Shown here: piece after piece, positions 9,616 to 18,000 of the stretch
Layout: each line of letters starts with the position of its first letter
Numbering within the stretch: the first letter of the stretch is position 1
Assembly: GCA_017476665.1 (NCBI GenBank)
Contig: JAFUZJ010000018.1
Coordinates: 1-59,636, forward strand
Direction: 5' to 3'
Length of the DNA stretch: 59,636 nucleotides
Source: Lachnospiraceae bacterium
GTDB taxonomy: Bacteria > Bacillota > Clostridia > Lachnospirales > Lachnospiraceae
Program-made: the position numbers and the translations under genes
The notes under the pieces: generated by a model
Database searches by the model: none
What the model saw: only the letters and a program-made list of their open reading frames with translations
Told to the model about the DNA's origin: nothing

Positions 9616-11388
9616 TTATTCCACGTCCTGCAGGGCAGCGTAATCTTCTTCGCCGGTGCGGATCTTGACCACTTTATCCACATTATAGACAAAGATCTTG
9701 CCGTCGCCGATATGGCCGGTGTAGAGAGCTTTCTTGGCGGCGTCCACCACTTTTTCCACAGGGATCTTGCTGACTACCACTTCCACCTTGATCTTGGGCA
9801 GCAGGGTTGCATCCACCTCGACACCGCGGTAACGCTCGCCGGCGCCCTTCTGGATGCCGCAGCCCATGACCTGGGTGACGGTCATGCCGGTCACGCCCAG
9901 ATTGTTCAGTGCTCTCTTCAGGTGGTCATAGCGGGAGAGCTTTGCGACGATCACAATCTTGTGGATGCCGGTGTTCAGATCAGGCAGCGCTGGTGCCTCC
10001 ACAACCTTTACGGCCGCCTTCTGCATGGCCGGTGAAGCGGCGTCGAAGTCGTGCACGCCCAGGTCTGTATTCTCGTTCTCCTCCACGATGTTGCCGGTCA
10101 CATCCATAATGCTGAAGCCTGCGTATGCGGAGGTCAGACCATGTTCGGTGATATCCAGACCGGTCAGCTCCTCTTCCTCGGAGGCGCGCAGTCCCAGGGT
10201 CGCCTTAATGACAGAGAATGTAATGAAGATTGTGACTACAGTCCAGGCAGCTGTTGCACACATACCCAGAAGCTGGATGCCTAAGAGTTTGAAGCCGCCG
10301 CCATAAAAGAGACCGGTCATCACATTGCCCTGTGCGTCCACCAGGCTGTAGCCTGGCACGGTATCTGTGGAGAAAAGACCGACAGCGATGGTACCCCAGA
10401 TACCGTTGCAGCAGTGAACCGCCACTGCACCCACAGGGTCATCTACGCGGAGTACATTATCCAGGACCCATACACCGAATACCACCAGCACGCCGGAGAC
10501 GGCACCGATGATGGCAGCGCCCAGCGCATCCGCCGTATCGCAGGGAGCGGTGATGGCTACCAGGCCCGCCAGGGAGGCATTCAGACACATAGAGACATCG
10601 GGTTTTCCGTATTTGATCCAGGTAAAGATCATGCAGACCACGGTGGCAATTGCCGGTGCGATCGTGGTGCTGACAAAGATGGCACCTAGCTGATCTACGC
10701 TGGTGGCAGCGGCTCCGTTGAAGCCGTACCAGCCCAGCCACAGGATGAATACACCCAGGGCACCCATAGGGATGTTGTGGCCGGGGAAGGCATTTACTTT
10801 TGTGATCTTTCCGTTGGAGTCCTTTACAAACTTACCGATACGGGGCCCCAACATCCAGGCGCCCACCAGGGCACAGATACCGCCCACCATATGGATACAG
10901 TTGGAACCGGCGAAATCGTGGAAACCGATCTGGGCAAGCCAGCCGCCGCCCCAGGTCCAATGGGCTTCGATGGGATAGATCACCGCCGAGATTACTGCGG
11001 AGTACACACAGTAGGAAATGAAGCGTGTGCGCTCTGCCATGGCGCCGGACACGATGGTCGCGGTGGTAGCGCAGAACACCAGGTTAAATACAAATCCTGC
11101 CCAGTCAAAATCGGAATAATTGGTAAAGATATCAAAGTTCGGCATTCCCAGAAATCCGCCCAGGATATCCTCCCCCAAAAACAATCCGAAACCGATCAGA
11201 ATAAAGGTAACGGTACCGATACAGAAATCCATCAGGTTTTTCATAATGATATTGCCGGCGTTCTTCGCACGGGCAAACCCACATTCCACCATGGCAAAGC
11301 CCGCCTGCATCCAGAAGACCAGCGCGGCGCCCGCCAGAAACCACACAGCAAAGAGACGTTCATCGATTAAAGCAAGTACTTCATTCAT
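9616..11388 (-). CDS. amt: Ammonium transporter fused to a C-terminal P-II (GlnK) domain
   Basis: The first about 430 residues are a classic Amt/Rh channel with some 11 hydrophobic helices and signature blocks GAMAERTRF, HxWGGGW and DFAGSNCIHMVGG; it conducts ammonium inward. After an acidic linker (about 440-472) a complete P-II fold follows (IHKIVIVAKLSRYDHLKRAL ... ERYRGVEVDA ... GHIGDGKIFVYNVDKVVKIRTGE), including the T-loop Tyr-Arg-Gly. P-II proteins normally plug Amt from the cytoplasm according to 2-oxoglutarate, ATP and ADP, so a tethered regulator is implied. The start at 11388 (MNEVLALIDE) has AGGAGGAGTGAGA before it. Divergent from glnN. Confidence 0.93.
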   Translation of the reverse strand: MNEVLALIDERLFAVWFLAGAALVFWMQAGFAMVECGFARAKNAGNIIMKNLMDFCIGTVTFILIGFGLFLGEDILGGFLGMPNFDIFTNYSDFDWAGFVFNLVFCATTATIVSGAMAERTRFISYCVYSAVISAVIYPIEAHWTWGGGWLAQIGFHDFAGSNCIHMVGGICALVGAWMLGPRIGKFVKDSNGKITKVNAFPGHNIPMGALGVFILWLGWYGFNGAAATSVDQLGAIFVSTTIAPAIATVVCMIFTWIKYGKPDVSMCLNASLAGLVAITAPCDTADALGAAIIGAVSGVLVVFGVWVLDNVLRVDDPVGAVAVHCCNGIWGTIAVGLFSTDTVPGYSLVDAQGNVMTGLFYGGGFKLLGIQLLGMCATAAWTVVTIFITFSVIKATLGLRASEEEELTGLDITEHGLTSAYAGFSIMDVTGNIVEENENTDLGVHDFDAASPAMQKAAVKVVEAPALPDLNTGIHKIVIVAKLSRYDHLKRALNNLGVTGMTVTQVMGCGIQKGAGERYRGVEVDATLLPKIKVEVVVSKIPVEKVVDAAKKALYTGHIGDGKIFVYNVDKVVKIRTGEEDYAALQDVE

Positions 11389-11520
11389 AATCTCACTCCT
11401 CCTATTCAAGTTAATATGATCGGTCAAGTCTAAGCTGTTATATACTGTCGTTCCGTGTTGTTTTGTTTCATCCCGCGGCGATGAATGATGGAATGACACT
11501 ATAAAAACAGATTAGAATAA

Positions 11521-11561
11521 GAAAAGAAAAAGGCGCCTTCCCTTTTTAGGGAAAACGCCTT
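11521..11561 (-). terminator. Promoter-proximal terminator/attenuator in the amt leader
   Basis: On the minus strand, AAGGCG/CGCCTT (11561-11556 with 11535-11530) encloses an inner CCC/GGG stem and is followed by TTTTCTTTTC. The hairpin begins about 8 bases after the predicted start of the amt transcript, well before the gene (11388), so transcription of amt must read through it. It could be an antitermination target; the regulator is not seen. Confidence 0.6.
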
Positions 11562-11575
11562 TGTTCTTGTTTGGG

Positions 11576-11604
11576 ATTGTAAAACAGGTTTGGAGAATTG
11601 TCAA
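11576..11604 (-). promoter_or_regulatory. Promoter of amt
   Basis: Minus strand: TTGACA (11604-11599), exactly 17 bp, TACAAT (11581-11576), an almost perfect housekeeping promoter. Tandem 30 bp repeats lie directly upstream of the -35 box. Confidence 0.7.
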
Positions 11605-11670
11605 GGGGGAATTTTGAAAAAGAAATGGTTGACAGGGGGAATTTTGAAAAAGAAATGGTTAACAGGGGGA
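11601..11670. repeat. 30 bp tandem repeat upstream of the amt promoter
   Basis: Two near-identical 30 bp units (11601-11630 and 11631-11660, differing only in the first few bases) plus a partial third (11661-11670). The shared core is CAGGGGGAATTTTGAAAAAG-like. They directly abut the amt -35 box with a period close to three helical turns, so they may be regulator binding sites. A short open frame through them (11598-11792) looks like chance. Confidence 0.7.
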
Positions 11671-11784
11671 TTAAAAAAACAACTCTCTTTTTACATTTGT
11701 GTTTTGTGGATAGAATAATACAATCTGGGGGGTGTGGAGGATATAAAGGGATTGAAAGAAGGGATTGGCAGAATTGTGGAAACT

Positions 11785-11974
11785 TGACTTAAAACACATT
11801 TTTCTTATTTCAGTCCCAATAATTTATAGTATTACGATTTCGCAACAACGAAAAAATGATATTTTTGCAATACAATTTAAATATTTACATTTAATAGCAA
11901 TAAAATAACTGATATTATGATAAAAGGACTAAAAAAAATGACTTAAAATGCAAAAATTATGTTTCAGTCCCAAT
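11785..11974. repeat. Pair of 36 bp motifs with conserved ends in the amt-glnN gap
   Basis: Copies at 11785-11820 and 11939-11974 share TGACTTAAAA at one end and TTTCAGTCCCAAT at the other, while the middle 13 bases differ. Each copy is itself an imperfect dyad (GACTTAAA with TTTCAGTC). The copies are 154 bp apart in very AT-rich DNA. Function unknown; operator pair or decayed element are both possible. Confidence 0.5.
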
Positions 11975-11990
11975 TAAAAGAAAGAAGGGC

Positions 11991-12405
11991 ATAATATGTC
12001 AGGCGGTTCGTCAATGCTTACTTGAAAAGGCAATGGTATGATTGTATAATCAAAGAAGCATTAAGAGAAATGGCAGAATTATTAGGGGAGATATATAAAA
12101 TGTCGTTTGTAAACTGTATGCTGGAAGAACAAGAAAGAAGAGAGTATTGGGTTTCACAAATAGGTAAAATTTGAAGGCGGTACGATAGACAGAGACCGTG
12201 ATATAAGACTACGACTCCTGTTTTGAAACAGGAAATTCGAAAAAATGATATATATTGGTATTCTGTGATGTTGGATAAAATAGATCAGGATGAGACCGTC
12301 CTTCAAGTGTTTCGAGAAGCAATAACGGCTTATGCTGTTGATGGATATATAGGTGTATTTACAAAAATTAATAATAAGTGTGAAAAAATTTATATTCAAT
12401 TTTAG
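11991..12405 (+). pseudogene. Remnants of unidentified coding sequence
   Basis: Two short open stretches look translated but lack proper starts. 11991-12174 encodes ...YLKRQWYDCIIKEALREMAELL...EEQERREYWVSQIGKI and stops; 12223-12405 encodes about 60 residues (YWYSVMLDKIDQDETVLQVF...) after an in-frame stop at 12199. They may be pieces of one decayed gene or small genes missed for lack of a start codon. I do not recognise the family. Confidence 0.3.
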
Positions 12406-12446
12406 AACAAGAATAATCAAGATGAAAATAATTTTTTAAAATTTTC

Positions 12447-12475
12447 TTGACACGAAAAATGAACTGTGCTATTTG
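12447..12475 (+). promoter_or_regulatory. Promoter of glnN
   Basis: TTGACA (12447-12452), 17 bp, TATTTG (12470-12475). The -35 is perfect and the -10 weak. A terminator hairpin begins about 12 bases after the -10 box. Confidence 0.5.
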
Positions 12476-12487
12476 TATTTATAAAGC

Positions 12488-12530
12488 GAAGGCGCTTAGG
12501 GTAATTCCCTGAGCGCCTTCTTTTTATTTT
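12488..12530 (+). terminator. Promoter-proximal terminator/attenuator in the glnN leader
   Basis: A 14 bp stem (12488-12501 with 12507-12520, one G-T pair), loop TAATT, then TTTTTATTTT. It starts within about 6 bases of the predicted transcript start and lies 115 bp before glnN. The outer stem AAGGCG/CGCCTT and position match the hairpin before amt. Alternatively it ends a transcript from further upstream, but the promoter sits between. Confidence 0.7.
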
Positions 12531-12549
12531 CGCGAGCATTGAGGCACGC

Positions 12550-12567
12550 GGACACGCTTGCGTGTCC
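12550..12567. repeat. Perfect 8 bp inverted repeat in the glnN leader
   Basis: GGACACGC-TT-GCGTGTCC, followed by two copies of CGAAAGCCGC about 12 bases apart. GC-rich and unlike the AT-rich upstream DNA. Part of the same motif (CGGACACGCTT) recurs inside the large palindrome after glnN. Role unknown. Confidence 0.5.
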
Positions 12568-12644
12568 ATGGGCCGAAAGCCGCGAAACCGAAAGCCGCAA
12601 AGCGGGTTGAGGAAACAAAATTATCATCTGAGGAGGACAGGATT

Positions 12645-14771
12645 ATGAGCAGTTATGGAGCAACATGTGAAAAGAAGCAGTCGGTGACAGACATTTACGG
12701 AAGCCTGGTGTTCAATGACAAGGTCATGAGGGAAAGACTTCCCAAGGATATTTATAAGGCGGTACATAAGACGATCATGAACGGAACCCATCTGGAGCTG
12801 GATGTGGCGAACTCGGTGGCAGCGGCCATGAAGGAGTGGGCCGTAGAACTGGGGGCAACGCATTTTACACACTGGTTCCAGCCGATGACAGGGCTCACCG
12901 CGGAGAAGCATGACAGCTTTCTCTCCCCGGAGCCGGACGGTACGGTGATCATGGAATTTTCGGGAAAGGAGCTGGTGAAGGGGGAGCCGGATGCATCCAG
13001 CTTTCCTTCCGGGGGACTTCGGGCCACCTTTGAGGCCAGAGGCTATACCGCATGGGATCCGTCTTCACCGGCGTTCATCAAGGATGGGACCTTGTATATC
13101 CCCACCGCGTTTATCTCATACGGCGGCGAGGCGTTAGATAAGAAGACACCGCTCCTGCGATCCATGGAGGCGCTGAATGTGCAGGCAGTGAAGGTGTTGC
13201 ATCTGCTGGGCGATACGGATGTCAGCCATGTGACCACCACGGTGGGATCGGAGCAGGAGTACTTCCTGATCGACAAGTCTATGTACATGAAGCGGAAGGA
13301 TCTGCTGTTCTGCGGCAGGACGCTATTGGGTGCGGCGGCGCCCAAGGGGCAGGAGATGGAGGATCACTATTTCGGCGTGTTGAAGCCGAAGGTATCCGCC
13401 TTTATGCATGATCTGGATGAGGAGCTGTGGAAGCTGGGGATTCCGGCGAAGACGAAGCACAATGAGGTTGCGCCATCCCAGCACGAGCTGGCACCGGTGT
13501 TTGAGACCGCGAATGTGGCGGTGGATCACAACCAGCTGACCATGGAAGTGATGAAGAAGGTGGCGGATAAGCATGGGTTTGCGTGTCTGTTGCATGAGAA
13601 GCCCTTTGAAGGGATCAACGGTTCCGGTAAGCACAACAACTGGTCCATCGGTACAGACACCGGAATCAACCTGTTGGATCCGGGCAAGAAGCCTGCGGAG
13701 AATGTACGGTTTCTGGTGTTTCTGATGGCGGTGATCACGGCCGTGGATGATTACGCGGATGTGCTCAGACTTTCCGTTGCAACCGCAGGAAACGATCACA
13801 GACTGGGAGCGAACGAGGCACCGCCTGCCATTATCTCGATCTTTGTGGGTGATGAGCTGGCAGCCGTGCTGGATTCCATCGAGAAGGGGACCGCGTTTGA
13901 GGGAACCGGCAAGATCAACATGAGCGGCGCGGAGGTGCTGCCGCATATCACCAAGGATACCACGGACCGGAACAGAACATCGCCTTTCGCGTTTACAGGC
14001 AACAAGTTTGAGTTCAGAATGCCGGGTTCGGCGGTGTCTGTGGCAAATGCGAACATTGTATTGAATACGGCGGTGGCGCAGGCACTGGCGGATATTTATG
14101 AAGAGTTGAAGGATGTGCCCGCGGAGGAGCTTTCCGGGGCAATCCAGAAGCTGTTAAAGTCCAGACTGGAAGCCCATAAGCGGGTGCTGTTCAACGGAAA
14201 CGGATACACGGACGAATGGGTGGAGGAAGCGGCAAGACGTGGCCTGGATAACCTGAAATCCCTGCCAGATGCAATGCCCCGTTGGATCACGGACAAGAGC
14301 GTGAAGCTGTTCACCACACACAAGGTACTCACGAAGGAGGAGATCTTCTCCCGCTATGAGATTCTGTTGGAGAACTACACGAAGGCGGTTCACATCGAGG
14401 CGCTGACCTTGCAGGAGATGGTGCGGAAAGACTTTACCAGCGGACTGCTGGCCTATATGAAAGATCTGACCGAGGAGGCAGCAGGGAAGAAAGCGCTGTT
14501 GTCGGCGGAGGCCTGCGTGATGGAGGAGGGCATCCTGACGAAGCTTTCGGCGGATGCAAAGGAGATTGCAGGAAAGCTGGAGCAGCTGGCAGCCGATACG
14601 AAGCAGGCAGAGCAGAAGACGGATGTGCTGGAGGGCGCGAAGTATTATGAGAGCGTCGTTTTAAAGGATATGGAGGAGCTGCGGAAGTTTGTGGATGACG
14701 CGGAGGAGTTGATACCGGATCAGTACCTGCCTTATCCGACCTATGGAGCGATGTTGTTTGCACTGCGGTAG
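12645..14771 (+). CDS. glnN: Glutamine synthetase type III
   Basis: Forms glutamine from glutamate, ammonium and ATP. The 708-residue length and sequence are those of the GSIII (GlnN) family, not the about 450-residue GSI. Visible blocks include [37 protein letters not shown] and [11 protein letters not shown], which hold metal- and substrate-binding residues of the GS fold. The start at 12645 ([11 protein letters not shown]) follows GAGGAGGACAGG; the frame open from 12558 is a low-quality Lys/Ala extension translated from leader hairpins. Together with the divergent amt-P-II gene and the downstream gltBD it forms an ammonium assimilation block. Confidence 0.95.
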   Translation: MSSYGATCEKKQSVTDIYGSLVFNDKVMRERLPKDIYKAVHKTIMNGTHLELDVANSVAAAMKEWAVELGATHFTHWFQPMTGLTAEKHDSFLSPEPDGTVIMEFSGKELVKGEPDASSFPSGGLRATFEARGYTAWDPSSPAFIKDGTLYIPTAFISYGGEALDKKTPLLRSMEALNVQAVKVLHLLGDTDVSHVTTTVGSEQEYFLIDKSMYMKRKDLLFCGRTLLGAAAPKGQEMEDHYFGVLKPKVSAFMHDLDEELWKLGIPAKTKHNEVAPSQHELAPVFETANVAVDHNQLTMEVMKKVADKHGFACLLHEKPFEGINGSGKHNNWSIGTDTGINLLDPGKKPAENVRFLVFLMAVITAVDDYADVLRLSVATAGNDHRLGANEAPPAIISIFVGDELAAVLDSIEKGTAFEGTGKINMSGAEVLPHITKDTTDRNRTSPFAFTGNKFEFRMPGSAVSVANANIVLNTAVAQALADIYEELKDVPAEELSGAIQKLLKSRLEAHKRVLFNGNGYTDEWVEEAARRGLDNLKSLPDAMPRWITDKSVKLFTTHKVLTKEEIFSRYEILLENYTKAVHIEALTLQEMVRKDFTSGLLAYMKDLTEEAAGKKALLSAEACVMEEGILTKLSADAKEIAGKLEQLAADTKQAEQKTDVLEGAKYYESVVLKDMEELRKFVDDAEELIPDQYLPYPTYGAMLFALR

Positions 14772-14790
14772 GGGAGTGCGCAAAAATATT

Positions 14791-14922
14791 GTGGACATGA
14801 TATGTTTTATTTCGGACACGCTTTCGCTCCGTGAAAAACGTAACGGACACTAAGGCACCAAAATACGGTGCCTAAGTGCCGACGTTTTTCAAGGGTCCTG
14901 GCACAAAACATATCACGCCCAC
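14791..14922. repeat. Large imperfect palindrome (about 132 bp) between glnN and gltB
   Basis: Three nested stems fold the whole segment: 14791-14808 with 14905-14922 (16 of 18 paired), 14832-14841 with 14882-14891 (10 of 10), and about 14844-14859 with 14867-14881 around a 7-base loop. There is no strong T-run after it, so it is not a plain terminator. Such structure fits a small non-autonomous mobile palindromic repeat or a structured RNA. Confidence 0.6.
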
Positions 14923-15013
14923 AACTTAAGTTTTCGCAAGCTCTAACAGGGCAATTTTTTTATGGGCAGGAAAGTGTGCGGTTTGCACAGATTATGAAAT
15001 AAGGAGATTGGGT

Positions 15014-18000
15014 ATGGAGACGAGGGCAGAGAAGAAAAACCGAAAAGCGGAACAGAAACCGGTACCGGCTATGCCGGATTACAGTGGGCTGTATCGTGAG
15101 CGGGATGCATGCGGCATCGGCGCGGTGGTGAATATTGACGGGCGCAGGACGTATGAGGTGCTGGACGACGCGCTGAGTATTGTGGAGAAGCTGGAGCACA
15201 GAGCGGGAAAGGACGCCACGGGAAAAGTGGGAGACGGCGTGGGAATCCTGGCGCAGATTTCCCATGAATTCTTCAAAAAGGCTGTGAGCGGCAAAGAAAA
15301 GGCGAAGGACGGCTGCGGCGGAATTGAATTGGGAGAAGCGGGAGACTACGGAATCGGTATGTTTTTCCTGCCCCAGGATAAGATGAAGCGGACCTTTGCC
15401 ATGCGGATGTTTGAGGTGATCGCGGAGAAGGAAGGGCTGGAGGTTTTGGGCTGGAGACAGGTGCCGACGCATCCGGAAATCCTGGGACAGGTGGCGGTGG
15501 ACTGCATGCCGGACATCCGCCAGGTGTTTTTAAAGCGGCCGGAGTCGGTGGAGAGAGGGCTTGCTTTTGACAGAAGACTTTATGTGGTGCGCAGGGAGTT
15601 TGAGCAGAGTTCGGAGGATACCTATATCTGCTCGTTGTCGTCGAGAACCATTGTGTATAAGGGCATGTTTCTGGTAGGGCAGCTCAGAAACTTCTATGAG
15701 GACCTGCAGGATAAAGATTACAGGAGTGCCATCGCGCTGGTACACTCGCGGTTTTCCACGAACACCACGCCTTCCTGGGAGCGGGCGCATCCGTACCGGA
15801 TGGTGGCGCACAACGGGGAGATCAACACGATCCGCGGAAATATCGACAGGATGTTGGCCCGTGAGGAGACCATGTCCTCCGAGGTATTCCAAGGCGATCT
15901 GGACAAGATTTATCCGGTCATCTCCAAGACCGGATCGGATTCCGCCATGTTGGATAACACATTGGAATTCCTGTACATGAACGGGATGGAACTGCCCCTT
16001 GCCATGATGATGATCATTCCGGAGCCTTGGAAACACAACGGATTTATGACCCAGGACAAAAAAGATTTTTATCATTATTACGCGACTATGATGGAGCCCT
16101 GGGACGGACCGGCGGCCATGCTTTTCTCGGACGGGGAAACCTTTGGTGCGACATTGGACCGGAACGGTCTGAGACCTTCCCGATACTATGTGACGGATGA
16201 TAACAGACTGATCCTGTCTTCGGAGGTGGGGGTGCTGGATATCGATGCGGCCCATATTGTGAAGAAGTCCAGGCTGGAGCCCGGCAAGATCCTGTTAGTG
16301 GATACGAAGGCCGGCCGGATCATTTCCGATGAGGAGTGCAAGCGGGATTATGCGGCGAGAAATCCTTACGGGGAATGGCTGGACAGGAATCTGCTCCGGC
16401 TGAAGGATCTGCATATCCCGAACCGGAAGATCCCGGTACATACCCAGGAAACCCGGGACAAATTGTATAAGGCATTCGGGTATTCCTATGAGGATGTGAT
16501 GCAGCAGATCCTGCCCATGGCGGAAAACGGAGTAGAGCCCACCATGTCCATGGGGCATGATGTGCCGCTGGCGCTGTTGTCCAAGGAGCACCCGCTGTTG
16601 TTTCATTATTTTCAGCAGTTGTTTGCCCAGGTGACGAACCCGCCCATTGATTCCCTGCGGGAGAAGATCGTGACGGATACCACGGTCTACATTGGTTCCG
16701 ACGGAGATCTGTTAGCGAAGAAAGCGGATAACTGCAGGGTGCTGGAGGTGGACAATCCGATCCTCACAGGCGTGGATATGCTGAAGATCAAGTCTCTGGA
16801 TCAGCCGGGATTTCGAGCGGAGACGGTTTCTCTTTTGTATTATAAAAATACTTCCCTGGAGCATGCGCTGACACAGCTGAACATTGCGGTGGACAGGGCG
16901 GCGGCAAACGGGAAGAATATCATTATTCTGTCCGACAGAGGCGTGGATGAAAACCATGTGGCAATCCCGTCCCTGTTGGCGGTATCCTCGGTGGAGCAGC
17001 ATCTGGTGCAGACCAGAAAGCGCACGGTGGTGTCGCTGATCCTGGAGAGTGCGGAGCCCAGAGATGTGCATCAGATCGCGACGTTGTTGGGATTCGGCGC
17101 GAGAGCGGTGAACCCGTATCTGGCGCAGGAGTGCATCTCGGAGCTGATCGACAGGGGACTGTTGGACAAGGATTATCACACGGCCATTGAGGACTATAAT
17201 CACGCGCTGCTGTCGGGCGTGGTAAAGATCGCGGCGAAGATGGGAATTTCCACGCTGCAGTCCTATCAGTCGGCCAGGATCTTTGAGGCCATCGGGCTGT
17301 CAAGGGAATTGGTGGACACTTATTTCATGGGCACTGTGAGCCGGATCGGCGGCATCGGGATCAAGGAGATCAGCGAGGATATCTCCGCCCGTCATGATCA
17401 TGCTTTTGATCCGCTGGGGCTGGCGGTGGATACCACTTTGGATTCCGCCGGATTCCATTCGCTGAAAAGCGGTCCGGGGCATGAGGATCATCTGTATAGC
17501 CCGGAGACGATCATCACGCTGCAGCAGGCGGTGCGCAGTGAGAGTTATGAAAAATTCAAAGAATATACCGCGCTGGTGGACGATCCTAAGAGGCCGCACA
17601 CGCTGCGGAGTCTGCTGGCGTTTAACCGGGTGCAGGAGCCTGTGGATATCAGCGAGGTGGAGCCGGTGGAATCCATCGTGAAGCGATTCCAGACCGGGGC
17701 CATGTCTTACGGTTCCCTGTCTTATGAAGCTCATTCCTGCCTGGCCATCGCCATGAATCGGTTGGGCGGTAAGTCCAATACGGGTGAGGGCGGCGAGGCC
17801 GTGGAGCGTTTCGGCACGGAGAAAAACAGTGCCGTAAAGCAGGTGGCATCGGGACGGTTCGGTGTGACCAGCGCGTACCTGAACAGCGCCAAGGAGATCC
17901 AGATCAAGATGGCGCAGGGGGCAAAGCCCGGAGAGGGCGGACATCTGCCGGGGAAAAAGGTGTATCCCTGGGTGGCGGCAACCCGCTTTTCCACGCCGGG

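Noticed and set aside
11598-11792. A 64-codon frame across the tandem repeats upstream of amt
   Set aside because: It only translates the 30 bp repeat (RGNFEKEMV twice) and then random sequence; no ribosome binding site.
11785-11974. CRISPR array, because two 36 bp repeats are present
   Set aside because: Only two copies, 154 bp apart instead of one spacer length, middles differ, and no cas genes nearby.
11521-12530. Classical two-hairpin ANTAR target or a glutamine riboswitch
   Set aside because: Only one hairpin per leader is clear, the loops lack the expected hexanucleotide pattern, and the leaders are too short for known glutamine riboswitch folds.
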